From Actinomycetes bacterium (GTDB taxonomy: Bacteria; Actinomycetota; Acidimicrobiia; Acidimicrobiales; JAJZXF01): a DNA stretch of 39,448 nucleotides. Position 1 is the stretch's first letter. Every line of letters starts with the position of its first letter. Location of the stretch: positions 1 to 39,448 of the forward strand of contig JAJZXF010000016.1 of the NCBI GenBank assembly GCA_021802485.1, written 5' to 3'. Positions 16,490-24,179 of this stretch are shown here, one piece after another. The notes under the pieces are model-generated. The model worked only from the letters and a program-made list of their open reading frames with translations, was not told the DNA's origin and ran no database searches. The position numbers were made by a program, and so were the translations under genes.

Positions 16490-17242
16490 TCATCCGAGTG
16501 TTGAAGCGAAGAGACTCTCCAATGCCTGCCAGTGGCGCTCGGCCGCGGCCTGGTCGTAGTTGGCGTTGTCCAATACAGCGAATCCGTGGTGGACGGGGTA
16601 GGTCTCGATGGTGTGGGATACACCGGCCTCGGTCAGAACCTTCTCAAGCCGGTCCTTCTGCTCGTCAGAGAACGACTGGTCCTCGACCGCCCCAGCCACA
16701 TAGACGGTGGCCTTGATGCTGCTTGCCTTGTGATGAGGGCTGTCGGGGTCATCCTCCTTGGCAATGTTCCCGCCGTGGAACGAGGCGACTGCCGCAACCC
16801 GTTCCCCCAGGTGGCCGGCTGCAATGAGCGATAGCCGGCCGCCCATGCAATATCCGGTGATTCCAATGCCACCCGCCTTCTTCTCAGGCAACGAGTCCAA
16901 GTAGTCGGCAAAGGCGCGGGCGTCACGGACCGCCATGTCCGCCCTGTAGCTGCCGATCATCGCCATGAGCTTGTCCCTTGACTCCTTGTTCTGGAACGCA
17001 GTGGCCATGTCGGGCGGTTCGTACGGGCCGTTACGGTAGTAGAAGTCGGGCACCAAGACGACGTAGCCCAGCCCGGCGAGCCGTTCGCCCATTTGGCGCA
17101 TGGCATCGCGCATTCCCCCGGCATCGGGATACATGACCACCGCCGGCCAAGGTCCCTGGCCTTCTGGCGTACTTAGAGCCGCCGGGCAACTCCCGTCCGC
17201 GGTGTCGATCTCTACAGTGCGTTGTGGCATCGGACGTCTCAT
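16490..17242 (-). CDS. Dienelactone hydrolase family protein
   Basis: A 250-aa alpha/beta hydrolase of the dienelactone hydrolase type. The catalytic Cys sits in GITGYCMGGRLS (nucleophile elbow, near residue 130), a likely Asp in VAGAVEDQSFSDEQK, and the His in TYPVHHGFAVLDNANYD, giving the Cys-Asp-His triad of the family. Such enzymes hydrolyse enol lactones or related esters in aromatic or ring-compound breakdown. The start chosen is ATG at 17242, with GGGAGG about 14 bases upstream; an ATG at 17230 is an alternative. It heads the operon with the LLM and SDR genes and is divergent from the Ddn-like gene. Confidence 0.88.
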   Translation of the reverse strand: MRRPMPQRTVEIDTADGSCPAALSTPEGQGPWPAVVMYPDAGGMRDAMRQMGERLAGLGYVVLVPDFYYRNGPYEPPDMATAFQNKESRDKLMAMIGSYRADMAVRDARAFADYLDSLPEKKAGGIGITGYCMGGRLSLIAAGHLGERVAAVASFHGGNIAKEDDPDSPHHKASSIKATVYVAGAVEDQSFSDEQKDRLEKVLTEAGVSHTIETYPVHHGFAVLDNANYDQAAAERHWQALESLFASTLG

Positions 17243-17365
17243 CGTTGTCTCTGTCGCCTCCCTTGCACCTCGAAACCTACCCGTTCCCAGCCTGCCCGCG
17301 CAACGGGCCGAGTTTGTAAGCTGTCAGCAACCCATCTTGCGACGCGAAGAGCGGAGCCGCACTGC

Positions 17366-17788
17366 ATGGCCAAGACGACCGATTGGAACCAAGAGATCAT
17401 CGAAGAGTTCCGAGCCAACGGGGGGCGGGTCGGGGGCAACTTCGCGGGAGCGCCGATCCTTCTGCTCCACACCTGGGGAGCCAAGACGGGCAAGGAGCGG
17501 GTCAATCCGATGATGTACCTGGATCTAGACGGGGACCGCTACGTGTTCGCCTCCAAAGCAGGCGCTGGCACCAATCCCGACTGGTACCACAACCTGGTGG
17601 CAAACCCCGACGTTACCGTCGAGGTCGGTACCGAGACCTACCAAGCTCGTGTTGTGATCGTTCCCCGCCAGAGCAGGGACCGCATCTATGCCGAGCAGGC
17701 GAGTCGCTATCCACAGTTCGCCAACTACGCGGCGAAGACGAAGCGAACCATTCCCGTGGTGGAACTCCTCCGCAAGGTGGAGACGTAG
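17366..17788 (+). CDS. Ddn-like F420(H2)-dependent oxidoreductase (nitroreductase family deazaflavin-dependent)
   Basis: A 140-aa split beta-barrel protein of the Ddn/FDOR-A family. It starts DWNQEIIEEFRANGGRVGG, then PILLLHTWGAKTGKERVNPMMYL, with the Lys/Thr-Gly-Lys segment that contacts the F420 phosphate and poly-glutamate tail, YVFASKAGAGTNPDWYHNLVANPDVTVEVG (highly conserved in the family) and a C-terminal helix with YPQFANYAAKT. It reduces quinones or other activated double bonds with F420H2, often membrane-associated. The ATG at 17366 is preceded by a weak purine-rich site. The divergent placement next to the DLH-LLM-SDR operon suggests a shared F420-dependent pathway (inference). Confidence 0.9.
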   Translation: MAKTTDWNQEIIEEFRANGGRVGGNFAGAPILLLHTWGAKTGKERVNPMMYLDLDGDRYVFASKAGAGTNPDWYHNLVANPDVTVEVGTETYQARVVIVPRQSRDRIYAEQASRYPQFANYAAKTKRTIPVVELLRKVET

Positions 17789-17879
17789 CATCGCGGCGAT
17801 ATGCGCACCCTGCGATTGTGGAGACACAATCCAAGTGATTGCCTGGGACTCCAAGATCAATCGGATGTGGGCTGGAAGA

Positions 17880-18195
17880 GCTTAAGGGCCCGTGCAGCAA
17901 TTTGAGCGTCCAGCGAAGCGGGCTCATCGGGTCCCCCCGACTCTCGGGCTCCGTCAGCGAGTCGAGGATCACAAGCAACTCGGGGTCTAAGTCGATCTTG
18001 CGTTGAGGACCTCCCCCGGGACGGCGTACGCGTTCTGCGAGCACCGGACCCTCTGCTCAGTCCTTCGCTCCTACGATCAGCGTGTTACGACTCATCCCCG
18101 TTGCACTAGCGACACGGGCGCCAAGCACCTCCACCATCGACGACGCGAGCAGCCGCCGCTGACGCTCATCGAGAAACGGTGTCGTAAGGGAAAAA
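17880..18195 (-). pseudogene. ISAzo13-family transposase N-terminal remnant
   Basis: On the minus strand the frame reads TPFLDERQRRLLASSMVEVLG, then ATGMSRNTLIVGAKD (helix-turn-helix), an in-frame TGA at 18057-18059, and directly after it LAERVRRPGGGPQRKIDLDPELL and LTEPESRGDPMSPLRWT. These are the N-terminal blocks of ISAzo13 (Rhodopirellula-type) transposases. Beyond RWT the similarity is lost, so the catalytic domain is missing. The stop and the truncation make it a dead relic. It borders the F420 module on its right. Confidence 0.75.
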
Positions 18196-18265
18196 GAACC
18201 GAGACAGACCTTCTTCACTAAACTCCATACCGATACACCACCGCGCGTAGTAAACCCGCGGGCCG

Positions 18266-18700
18266 TTAGTGGCGTGCCAGGAGCCATTGGCGCACCTCCC
18301 TCGCCGCTTCGAGGCGGTCGGCCCCGCCGAGATCCTGAAGGTCCCCAATCATCTGGGTGGGGTCGGCTAGGGGGAGTTCGACGCCGTCGAGCTCGGCCAC
18401 CAACGATGGGGTGGCGAAGACCGAACGGTCGGGCCAACAGGCTCCCGAACAATCACGTTGGCATCGGCGATGCCCTGAGCCTCGACGAGTCCGAATCCGT
18501 CTAGAGGAAAGTCGGCGACGGCATAGGCGATGACGACGCTGGGCCGTCGCCACGAGGCAACCAGGTCGGGGCCCACGTCGGCCGAGATGACGAAGAAATG
18601 CGGCGCTCTGCGTCGAGCTAAGCCGACGGCGACTGCAGAGGGCTGATCAAGGGAGTACAGGTAGCGCGCCGTCCCCCCGGGGCAAAGAATCGCTGCCAGC
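18266..18700 (-). pseudogene. AbiEi-like antitoxin C-terminal remnant, frameshifted
   Basis: Two minus-strand frames together give a C-terminal half recalling type IV antitoxin AbiEi-family proteins: GTARYLYSLDQPSAVAVGLA, then PHFFVISADVGPDLVAS, and IADANVIVREPVG; then after a frameshift near 18440, VFATPSLVAELDGVELPLADPTQ and DRLEAAREVRQWL to a TAA at 18266. The N-terminal wing is missing: upstream of about 18700 the DNA belongs to a gene on the other strand. The assignment is by pattern (Ala-Asn-Val, VF, the Asp-Pro-x-Gln block, and the final EA-W helix), so family membership is tentative. Confidence 0.45.
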
Positions 18701-19339
18701 GCTTGCCCCGTCTGCGATCAAATTCTCGACGGGAAAACCTGCCCAAACCGGCTCAGTTCTGATCCCAGGCGGCGCATTGTAAGGATTCGGGCCATAGCCT
18801 ATAGCTCCGGACCTCTCCGGCGGAAGATTCTCAGCTACAAATATAAAGACCGTTCAGACTGGTCTCTCATCTTTGGTCGTCTTCTGGTTGCCTGGCTTGA
18901 TCGACACGCGAGGGAAGACCCGCCTGACCTGATCATCGCTAACCCCACATTCGTAGGCGTGGGAGGCGCGCCCTTTGGCCATACAGAACGAGTCCTCGAT
19001 GTTGCTGCGGCTGAGGATGCATTAGGGGAGTGGTCGTTCGATGTCGCTAACCCAAGGGTCCTGGTCAAGACCGCCCCTACGGCTAGAACGGCTTGGACCT
19101 CTGAACCCGCTAGACGAGAAGCCGCAGCCGACCTACCGACCGCTCTCCGCCTTTCCGATCCCAGAAAAGTCCAAGGGAAGCGAACCCTGTTGTATGATGA
19201 CGTATGTACCACAGGCAACCAGCTCAACGTCGTGGCTGGGTACCTCATCGATGCAGGCGGTGCGGTCCACGTCGAAGGCGTCGTGCTTGCTCGCGCTACC
19301 GCGACCAACGGATCTTGCTCCAAAGAGCTGGCGGATTAG
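18665..19339 (+). pseudogene. ComF-like phosphoribosyltransferase without a recognisable start
   Basis: The frame open from 18665 carries ACPVCDQILDGKTCPNR (zinc-ribbon, one Cys of the usual four appears as Ser), then IRAIAYSSGPLRRKILSYKY and LIIANPTFVGVGGAPFGHTE, and the PRPP-binding loop LLYDDVCTTGNQLNVVAGY, ending at a TAG at 19337. This order matches ComF-type amidophosphoribosyltransferase-like proteins. However, the frame has a TAG at 18662-18664 and no ATG, GTG or TTG before the zinc ribbon; the first possible start is GTG at 18959, inside the domain. The gene therefore either lost its start or uses a non-standard codon. The body (about 225 codons) is undamaged. Confidence 0.6.
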
Positions 19340-19485
19340 ATTGCTTACTTCGGCTTACACGACGTTTCCGCCAAGGCCCGGTTCTGGGCGCTGCTCAGGG
19401 TCATGGCCTTTCTGCACTGCACCACACGGTGTGTGTTGCGCTGCTCAGGTAGCGAGCGCTTGTCGTCCCGGAGCTACGTGATACC

Positions 19486-20862
19486 TCAGGCGCCCAAGTC
19501 GTCGCCATCACTTCCGGGGTCGATGTCGAGGCGCATGTGGCGAGTCTCGGGAAGGAATCGCCATACAACCCATATGATCGGGATCGTCGCAATTGCAAGC
19601 AAGCTCACCGAGTTCCCGACATTGCCAAGCAGTCCCTCACCGGCCAGGATGCCCACAAGTGCAGGTCCAAGCAGGGAGCCAGTGTTCGCGAAGCCATTCC
19701 TTACCCACGCAGACGCCTGAGCCCTTGTCGCAGTGGGAAAGGGCTCTGTGGCGAATGCCGAGAGCACCGGCCCGATCCCCGATCCGAAGAAGACCGCCAG
19801 TAGCAAACTTATGAACATCACCACATGAATCGCGCTCTGGAACGCAACCACGCCAGAGATCGCCATTCCGATGACGTATGCAATTGCGGTTGGCCGCCTA
19901 CCGAACCTCTCCATCACAACACCACAGACGTAATAGCCAAGGGTGCCGAAGGCCGCCGCTGAGATCACGAACTTACCTGCCTCCCCCGAGCTGAAGTGCC
20001 GCTGATGCTCGGCGTAAAAGGTCCACCACGCAACGCCTGCGGTCGTCGGAAGCGCCTGGAGAAAGGACATCGTGCCCACCGCCAGCAACAAGCCTCCACG
20101 CGGCCCTCGCCACACGGAGAAGACACTGGCCAGCATGTCACGCACGTTGCGCCAGCCGACTCGCTGGCGCCAACCTTGCCTTCGCGACCCGCCTAGCCCG
20201 CCAACGTCATGCTCCTGCGAGGCCAAGCTCCGCGCAAGCCGCTCGCGTTCCATGGCCTGGAAGGCAAGCGTCTCCTCCAACCAGCGCCGGGCAAGAGCGA
20301 TCAGGATGAGGGGCGCTATTCCAACCAGGTAGAACGCACGCCATGAGAGCGGGCTGTGAGCAAGCCCCGCAGCCAGCAAGGAGCCGGCCAGCACGGCGCC
20401 GAGTGGTCCCAACAGCAAGAGTTTGCTCAGGGCCTTTGCTCGCTTCTCAGCGGGGAACTCCTCCACCACCACGGTGACAGCTACACCGAACTCAGCACCA
20501 ATGAATGCTTGTGCCGCGAACTGGCAAGCGGCAAAAGATGCAAGGCTCCACGTTGCTGCGGTCAGGCCAGTAAAGAGCGTGTAGCCGACGATCGACCATG
20601 TTAGAACCCTCTTGCGACCAGTACGATCGGACATCCGCACGATGAAGAAGGCTATGAATTGGCCGGCCTGGATCGGGATGTTCGCCACACCAAGCGAGGC
20701 GACGCTTGCATGGAATGTGTGCTGGATCTGAGGAAGGAGCAACCCCCTCAGCTGAGAATCGTAGCCGTCAAACAACGCTGACGGCAGGAGCAGCACAAAC
20801 AGTAACCGCAGATATGCCTGCGAACGCACTGCTCCCGACGGTTCGTTCTCTACCGTCGGAGT
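19486..20862 (-). CDS. Major facilitator superfamily transporter
   Basis: About 458 aa with twelve predicted hydrophobic segments. The motif between TM2 and TM3 is RMSDRTGRKR (MFS motif A), and the central loop is long and basic (QEHDVGGLGGSRRQGWRQRVG). The sequence style, with LFDGYDSQLRGLLLPQIQ and EFPAEKRAKALSKL, is that of the sugar/aromatic-acid metabolite:H+ symporter branch; the substrate is not evident. The start is uncertain: the frame is open to a TTG at 20994, but that overlaps the divergent gene, so GTG at 20862, shortly before the first TM, is preferred. Confidence 0.82.
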   Translation of the reverse strand, partial: TPTVENEPSGAVRSQAYLRLLFVLLLPSALFDGYDSQLRGLLLPQIQHTFHASVASLGVANIPIQAGQFIAFFIVRMSDRTGRKRVLTWSIVGYTLFTGLTAATWSLASFAACQFAAQAFIGAEFGVAVTVVVEEFPAEKRAKALSKLLLLGPLGAVLAGSLLAAGLAHSPLSWRAFYLVGIAPLILIALARRWLEETLAFQAMERERLARSLASQEHDVGGLGGSRRQGWRQRVGWRNVRDMLASVFSVWRGPRGGLLLAVGTMSFLQALPTTAGVAWWTFYAEHQRHFSSGEAGKFVISAAAFGTLGYYVCGVVMERFGRRPTAIAYVIGMAISGVVAFQSAIHVVMFISLLLAVFFGSGIGPVLSAFATEPFPTATRAQASAWVRNGFANTGSLLGPALVGILAGEGLLGNVGNSVSLLAIATIPIIWVVWRFLPETRHMRLDIDPGSDGDDLGA

Positions 20863-20980
20863 CACGAGACTTGATGCTACCGGAAGATCATGCCCGAGTT
20901 CGCGCCTGGGAGCATTTGCCCGGACAGAGCACTCACCGACCTCGCTCTCGACGGCTACGTCTTGTACTACCCTCAACTGC

Positions 20981-21514
20981 GTGGAGATCGGCAAGGGCTA
21001 CCGACTGCCTACCTGGATCGCGCTCATTGCGCTCCTAGCAGCAATAGCGTTTTCATGGCTCGAAAGTGCTACGCGCACCTTCACGTGGCAGGCTGAAGTT
21101 TTCACTGGCATACCGGTAGCCGCGATGTTTGCCTTAGCGATGCTGAACCGACCGAAGCGGAGCGACCTCGGCGCGTGGCTCGCAGGCCTGCGCAGGTCTC
21201 TTTCCAGATCCACCAGCACCGCCACGAAATCCGCGGGCCTATCTGCCACACTCGGATCGAGCGGCCCCGAACACGCACCTGAGTTCTCGTCGGGAGCCTT
21301 CGCGTCTCGCCTGCGCGAAAGCCTCCTCGTGTGGTCGCTTTGGTGTGCGGCGGTCATAGTGCTCGAACTGGCCGAGCTGTCCTACCTCCCTCGCTCGCAG
21401 CACCCCACCTTGAGCTCGATTGTCGAGCCACTACTAGCGGGATCGCGTCCAGTTCACGCTGTGGCTTTCTTCGCGTGGATGTGGGTGGGATGGCTGTTCT
21501 CGTCGAAATGGTGA
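20981..21514 (+). CDS. Predicted membrane protein, DUF6186-like C-terminus
   Basis: A 177-aa protein with hydrophobic segments at about 11-25 (LPTWIALIALLAAIAFSW), 40-56 (IPVAAMFALAMLN), 115-130 and at the C-terminus. The final segment AVAFFAWMWVGWLFSSKW closely parallels the end of the next gene (WVVLLGWMWVGWHFFVR), which marks both as relatives of the DUF6186 proteins. The middle (60-105) is hydrophilic and Ser/Arg-rich. The function is unknown. The start is GTG at 20981 with no clear ribosome site. The stop overlaps the next start (ATGGTGA), so the two are translated together. Confidence 0.6.
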   Translation: MEIGKGYRLPTWIALIALLAAIAFSWLESATRTFTWQAEVFTGIPVAAMFALAMLNRPKRSDLGAWLAGLRRSLSRSTSTATKSAGLSATLGSSGPEHAPEFSSGAFASRLRESLLVWSLWCAAVIVLELAELSYLPRSQHPTLSSIVEPLLAGSRPVHAVAFFAWMWVGWLFSSKW

Positions 21515-21711
21515 CCACGGCCTCGATTGGCATCGTCGCTTGGTGTGTCCTTGGTCTCGTCGCTGTGGGCCTTGAGTTCCTGGCCCGGTTTACGAAAAAC
21601 GGATTTCTCACAACAGGCCAAGTCCTGCACTACGTCATGCGCTCAACCGTCGGAAGGTGGGTGGTCCTGCTGGGCTGGATGTGGGTTGGATGGCACTTCT
21701 TTGTCAGGTAA
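21508..21711 (+). CDS. DUF6186-type small membrane protein
   Basis: A 67-aa protein with two transmembrane helices: IGIVAWCVLGLVAVGLEFLA and VGRWVVLLGWMWVGWHF, separated by a short basic loop (RFTKNGFLTTGQVLHYVMR). The ending WMWVGWHFFVR is the hallmark of the actinobacterial DUF6186 family, whose role is unknown. The ATG at 21508 lies inside the end of the preceding gene; the 7-base overlap indicates translational coupling. Its stop codon falls within the first copy of a tandem 22-bp repeat. Confidence 0.7.
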   Translation: MVTTASIGIVAWCVLGLVAVGLEFLARFTKNGFLTTGQVLHYVMRSTVGRWVVLLGWMWVGWHFFVR

Positions 21712-21751
21712 TACCCCGAGGTTTGCAAGGTAATGCCCGCGGGTTTGCAAG
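21708..21751. repeat. Two tandem 22-bp repeats
   Basis: Bases 21708-21729 and 21730-21751 are consecutive 22-bp copies differing at three positions: both run GTAAT-CCC-G-GGTTTGCAAG. A third, poorer half (CACATGCCTGCAGATAAGC) follows. The first copy includes the TAA stop of the DUF6186 gene. The repeats could bind a protein or RNA factor, or be a replication-slippage product. Confidence 0.7.
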
Positions 21752-21921
21752 CACATGCCTGCAGATAAGCCCTTGTCCCCAGGATGCCCTAGAATTCGAA
21801 AGGTGCTCCTGGTGCAACAATGTGAAGAAATAGCGTTTCGAGCCCTATGGGGGGCGTGCTTGAGGCAGCATCTGCCCCGTGAGCCTCGGGGTAGTTGCTG
21901 CCATCTCGACGCCTTGGCGCA

Positions 21922-22917
21922 ATGACGCGCTCTTCACGGCTAGGCGCATCTCTTGGGTTGAACTCGGTCCTCGTCGGGCTGCTGGCCGGCTTCGGGCTGT
22001 GGGCGCATTCGCTCGCCCTCCTTGCAGATGCGGGGCACAACCTCGCAGATGTTGCCGCTATCACAGGCACATGGGTCGCGGTGAGGTGGGCAATGAGACC
22101 ATCGACGCAAGCGCGGTCCTTTGGCTACCACAGGGGAACCATCCTTGTGGCACTCGCAAATGCAACCTTGACGATAGCGGTGACCGCGGTCATCGCCTGG
22201 GAGGCGGCCCACAGGATCAGCCACCCGGGGTCCGTCAACGCCGTAGCGATGGTGGGCATCGGAGCGGTTGCACTCGCAGTCAACTTGGCGTCGGTCCTCC
22301 TCCTGAACGACCGCTCTGAGGATCTCAATATGCGCACGGCCGCCTGGCACATGGCCGCAGATGCCTTCGCTGGCCTTGGGGTCATTGCGGCAGGCGTCGT
22401 GATAATGACAACGACCGGCTTGCAGGTGATAGACCCCGCTGTCTCACTCGGGATCGGTGCCGTTATCGTTATCCAATCCTGGAAACTCGTACGCGAGAGC
22501 GTTGACGTCCTCTTGGAGTCAACTCCCAGTGATATGGATCTGTCGCATCTCACCTCGGCAATGGAGGCGGTGCGGGGGGTTTCAGAGGTCCATGACCTGC
22601 ACGTGTGGAGCCTCTCCAGTGAGGTGAGAGCGCTCTCTGCGCACCTCGTGCTTTCCGGGCATCCCAGCCTGGAGGGTGCCCAAGCGGTCGCAGACGAGGT
22701 CAAGGGTGCGATATCGAAGCCATTCTCCATCAGCCATGCGACCCTCGAGACCGAGTGCGAGAGATGCGTCGACGCGGCCGAAGATCCATGCGGCGTCGAC
22801 ACCGCCTTGCACGCGAATGCACACAGGAACGAGGTATCGTCTGCACGCGATGATGGTACGGCGGCGGGTTCTCATCAGCGGAAGGGTGCAAGGCGTCTTC
22901 TTCCGCGACACCTGTAG
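21922..22917 (+). CDS. Cation diffusion facilitator (CzcD/ZitB-like) metal exporter
   Basis: A 331-aa CDF transporter exporting Zn2+ or similar ions in exchange for protons. TM2 carries LLADAGHNLADVAAI and TM5 carries AAWHMAADAFAGLGVI, the paired HxxxD metal-binding motifs of zinc-type CDF proteins. Six TMs are followed by a C-terminal cytoplasmic domain with VSEVHDLHVWSLSSEVRALSAHLVL. The ATG at 21922 is chosen over the GTG-initiated extension at 21895 because homology begins there. The last 22 residues overlap the acylphosphatase gene in another frame and look non-native (QRKGARRLLPRHL), so an old frameshift may have lengthened the protein. Confidence 0.88.
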   Translation: MTRSSRLGASLGLNSVLVGLLAGFGLWAHSLALLADAGHNLADVAAITGTWVAVRWAMRPSTQARSFGYHRGTILVALANATLTIAVTAVIAWEAAHRISHPGSVNAVAMVGIGAVALAVNLASVLLLNDRSEDLNMRTAAWHMAADAFAGLGVIAAGVVIMTTTGLQVIDPAVSLGIGAVIVIQSWKLVRESVDVLLESTPSDMDLSHLTSAMEAVRGVSEVHDLHVWSLSSEVRALSAHLVLSGHPSLEGAQAVADEVKGAISKPFSISHATLETECERCVDAAEDPCGVDTALHANAHRNEVSSARDDGTAAGSHQRKGARRLLPRHL

Positions 22918-23119
22918 GCGAGAAGCGACCCAGCTCGGTGTCGCTGGAGGTGCGAGGAATCTCACAGACGGTCGGGTCGAGGCGACGTTCGAGGGAGAAC
23001 AAGATGCGGTCGAGCGCTTACTCGAATGGTGCGCCCACGGTCCTCCGAGGGCTACGGTAACCGAGGTCGAGATCTTCGATGAGCCTCCATGTGGGGAAAA
23101 GGGATTCGTGATCGCATAA
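22850..23119 (+). CDS. acyP: Acylphosphatase
   Basis: An 89-aa acylphosphatase that hydrolyses acyl-phosphate bonds in the cytosol. The signature SGRVQGVFFRDTCRREA (residues 10-26) supplies the phosphate-binding loop and catalytic Arg, and GGARNLTDGRVEATFEG supplies the catalytic Asn. The C-terminal strand VTEVEIFDEPP completes the ferredoxin-like fold. Two adjacent ATGs (22850, 22853) can start it. The first 68 bases lie within the end of the CDF gene in another frame. The next gene begins 22 bases after its stop. Confidence 0.9.
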   Translation: MMVRRRVLISGRVQGVFFRDTCRREATQLGVAGGARNLTDGRVEATFEGEQDAVERLLEWCAHGPPRATVTEVEIFDEPPCGEKGFVIA

Positions 23120-23141
23120 GGCGAGAGGGCTTCGCGGGCGA

Positions 23142-24095
23142 GTGGTGCGCTATCGTGTTCCGCATGCCGACGACAGCCTGCAGATGGGGAGACCAAGAAG
23201 GGAGCGGGGACCCGCACAAGTGAGCTACGACGCTGGAGAAGTGGAGCGGTTGCCAAGATGGCCCTCGTACCCGCCGCGTGGATACCTGGGGCAACTTGAG
23301 GACGAGTGCCAGGTGGCGTTCAGATCCGAGCGCTCTTCATTGAGCTTGCAAGACTGCAACTTCTACCACACATCGGTGCTTCGCGACACTACGGTTATCC
23401 CTGGCGCGTGGGATCTTAGGGGCGTAGAGAACAGCTACCTCGGCAACCTGGAGGGGCTGGCAGGCGCCCGGGTATTAGAACTCGGTCCTGCGAGCGGACA
23501 TCTCAGCTTCTTCATGGAAGACAAGGGCGCATCGGTTGTCAGCTTCGAAGTGGGCTTTGATCGAAGCATCGACCTGCTGCCGTCCATACCGCGCACCGAC
23601 ATGCGGGCCGAGCGCGCGCAGGTGATGTCCAGCGCGGTCATGGCTGTGAACAACTCATGGTGGTACCTTCACAAGGATCGTTCCTCCTCGGCAAAGATGG
23701 TCTACGGGAACATCTACGAGATGCCAGGAGATCTTGGGGTCTTTGATGCTGCAATCTTCGGCAGCATCTTGTTGCACCTACGCGATCCGTTCATGGCGCT
23801 TGAGGAGGCCACAAGACGTACCACTCGGAGTGTTGTGGTAACCGAGCCGTACTACGAGGAGCTGGATGGAGAAGGCGCTAACGTCATGCGGTTTGCTCCG
23901 GAGAGTGGGAACAGAGGGATAAGCACCCTATGGTGGAACCTGACTCCGGGCGCTGTCGCTAACATGCTGGACAGGCTGGGCTTCGATGTCGCAGAAACAA
24001 CCCACTACACCGTAAAGCACCATCTCGGCCACCATCTTGATCAAGAGCCCGTGGATCTTCGCATGTTCACTGTCGTTGGAACCCGTCCGTCGTGA
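23142..24095 (+). CDS. SAM-dependent methyltransferase, CmoB/DUF1698-like
   Basis: A 317-aa methyltransferase. After an N-terminal extension of about 65 residues comes GVENSYLGNLEGLAGARVLELGPASGHLSFFMEDKG, motif I of a class I fold, then ASVVSFEVG, DAAIFGSILLHLRDPFMALEEA (motifs of CmoB-type enzymes) and RSVVVTEPYYEE. The layout recalls the tRNA uridine-5-oxyacetate enzyme family, but many relatives act on other acceptors, so the substrate is not assigned. The start is GTG at 23142; ATG at 23184 or GTG at 23217 is also possible. It follows the acylphosphatase gene by 22 bp and precedes the kinase gene by 84 bp. Confidence 0.75.
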   Translation: MVRYRVPHADDSLQMGRPRRERGPAQVSYDAGEVERLPRWPSYPPRGYLGQLEDECQVAFRSERSSLSLQDCNFYHTSVLRDTTVIPGAWDLRGVENSYLGNLEGLAGARVLELGPASGHLSFFMEDKGASVVSFEVGFDRSIDLLPSIPRTDMRAERAQVMSSAVMAVNNSWWYLHKDRSSSAKMVYGNIYEMPGDLGVFDAAIFGSILLHLRDPFMALEEATRRTTRSVVVTEPYYEELDGEGANVMRFAPESGNRGISTLWWNLTPGAVANMLDRLGFDVAETTHYTVKHHLGHHLDQEPVDLRMFTVVGTRPS

Positions 24096-24179
24096 GGCGG
24101 AGCGCGGTTCGCTTCGCATTGCCCCGCGCCGCTAAGCAATACCCTCGCGGAGTTCCACAAAGATCGGCACTAGCTGAGC

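Noticed and set aside
18835-19323. 162-codon minus-strand frame
   Set aside because: It is the shadow of the ComF-like frame, which carries the PRPP loop and zinc ribbon on the plus strand.
21700-21760. CRISPR-like repeat
   Set aside because: There are only two tandem copies with no spacers.
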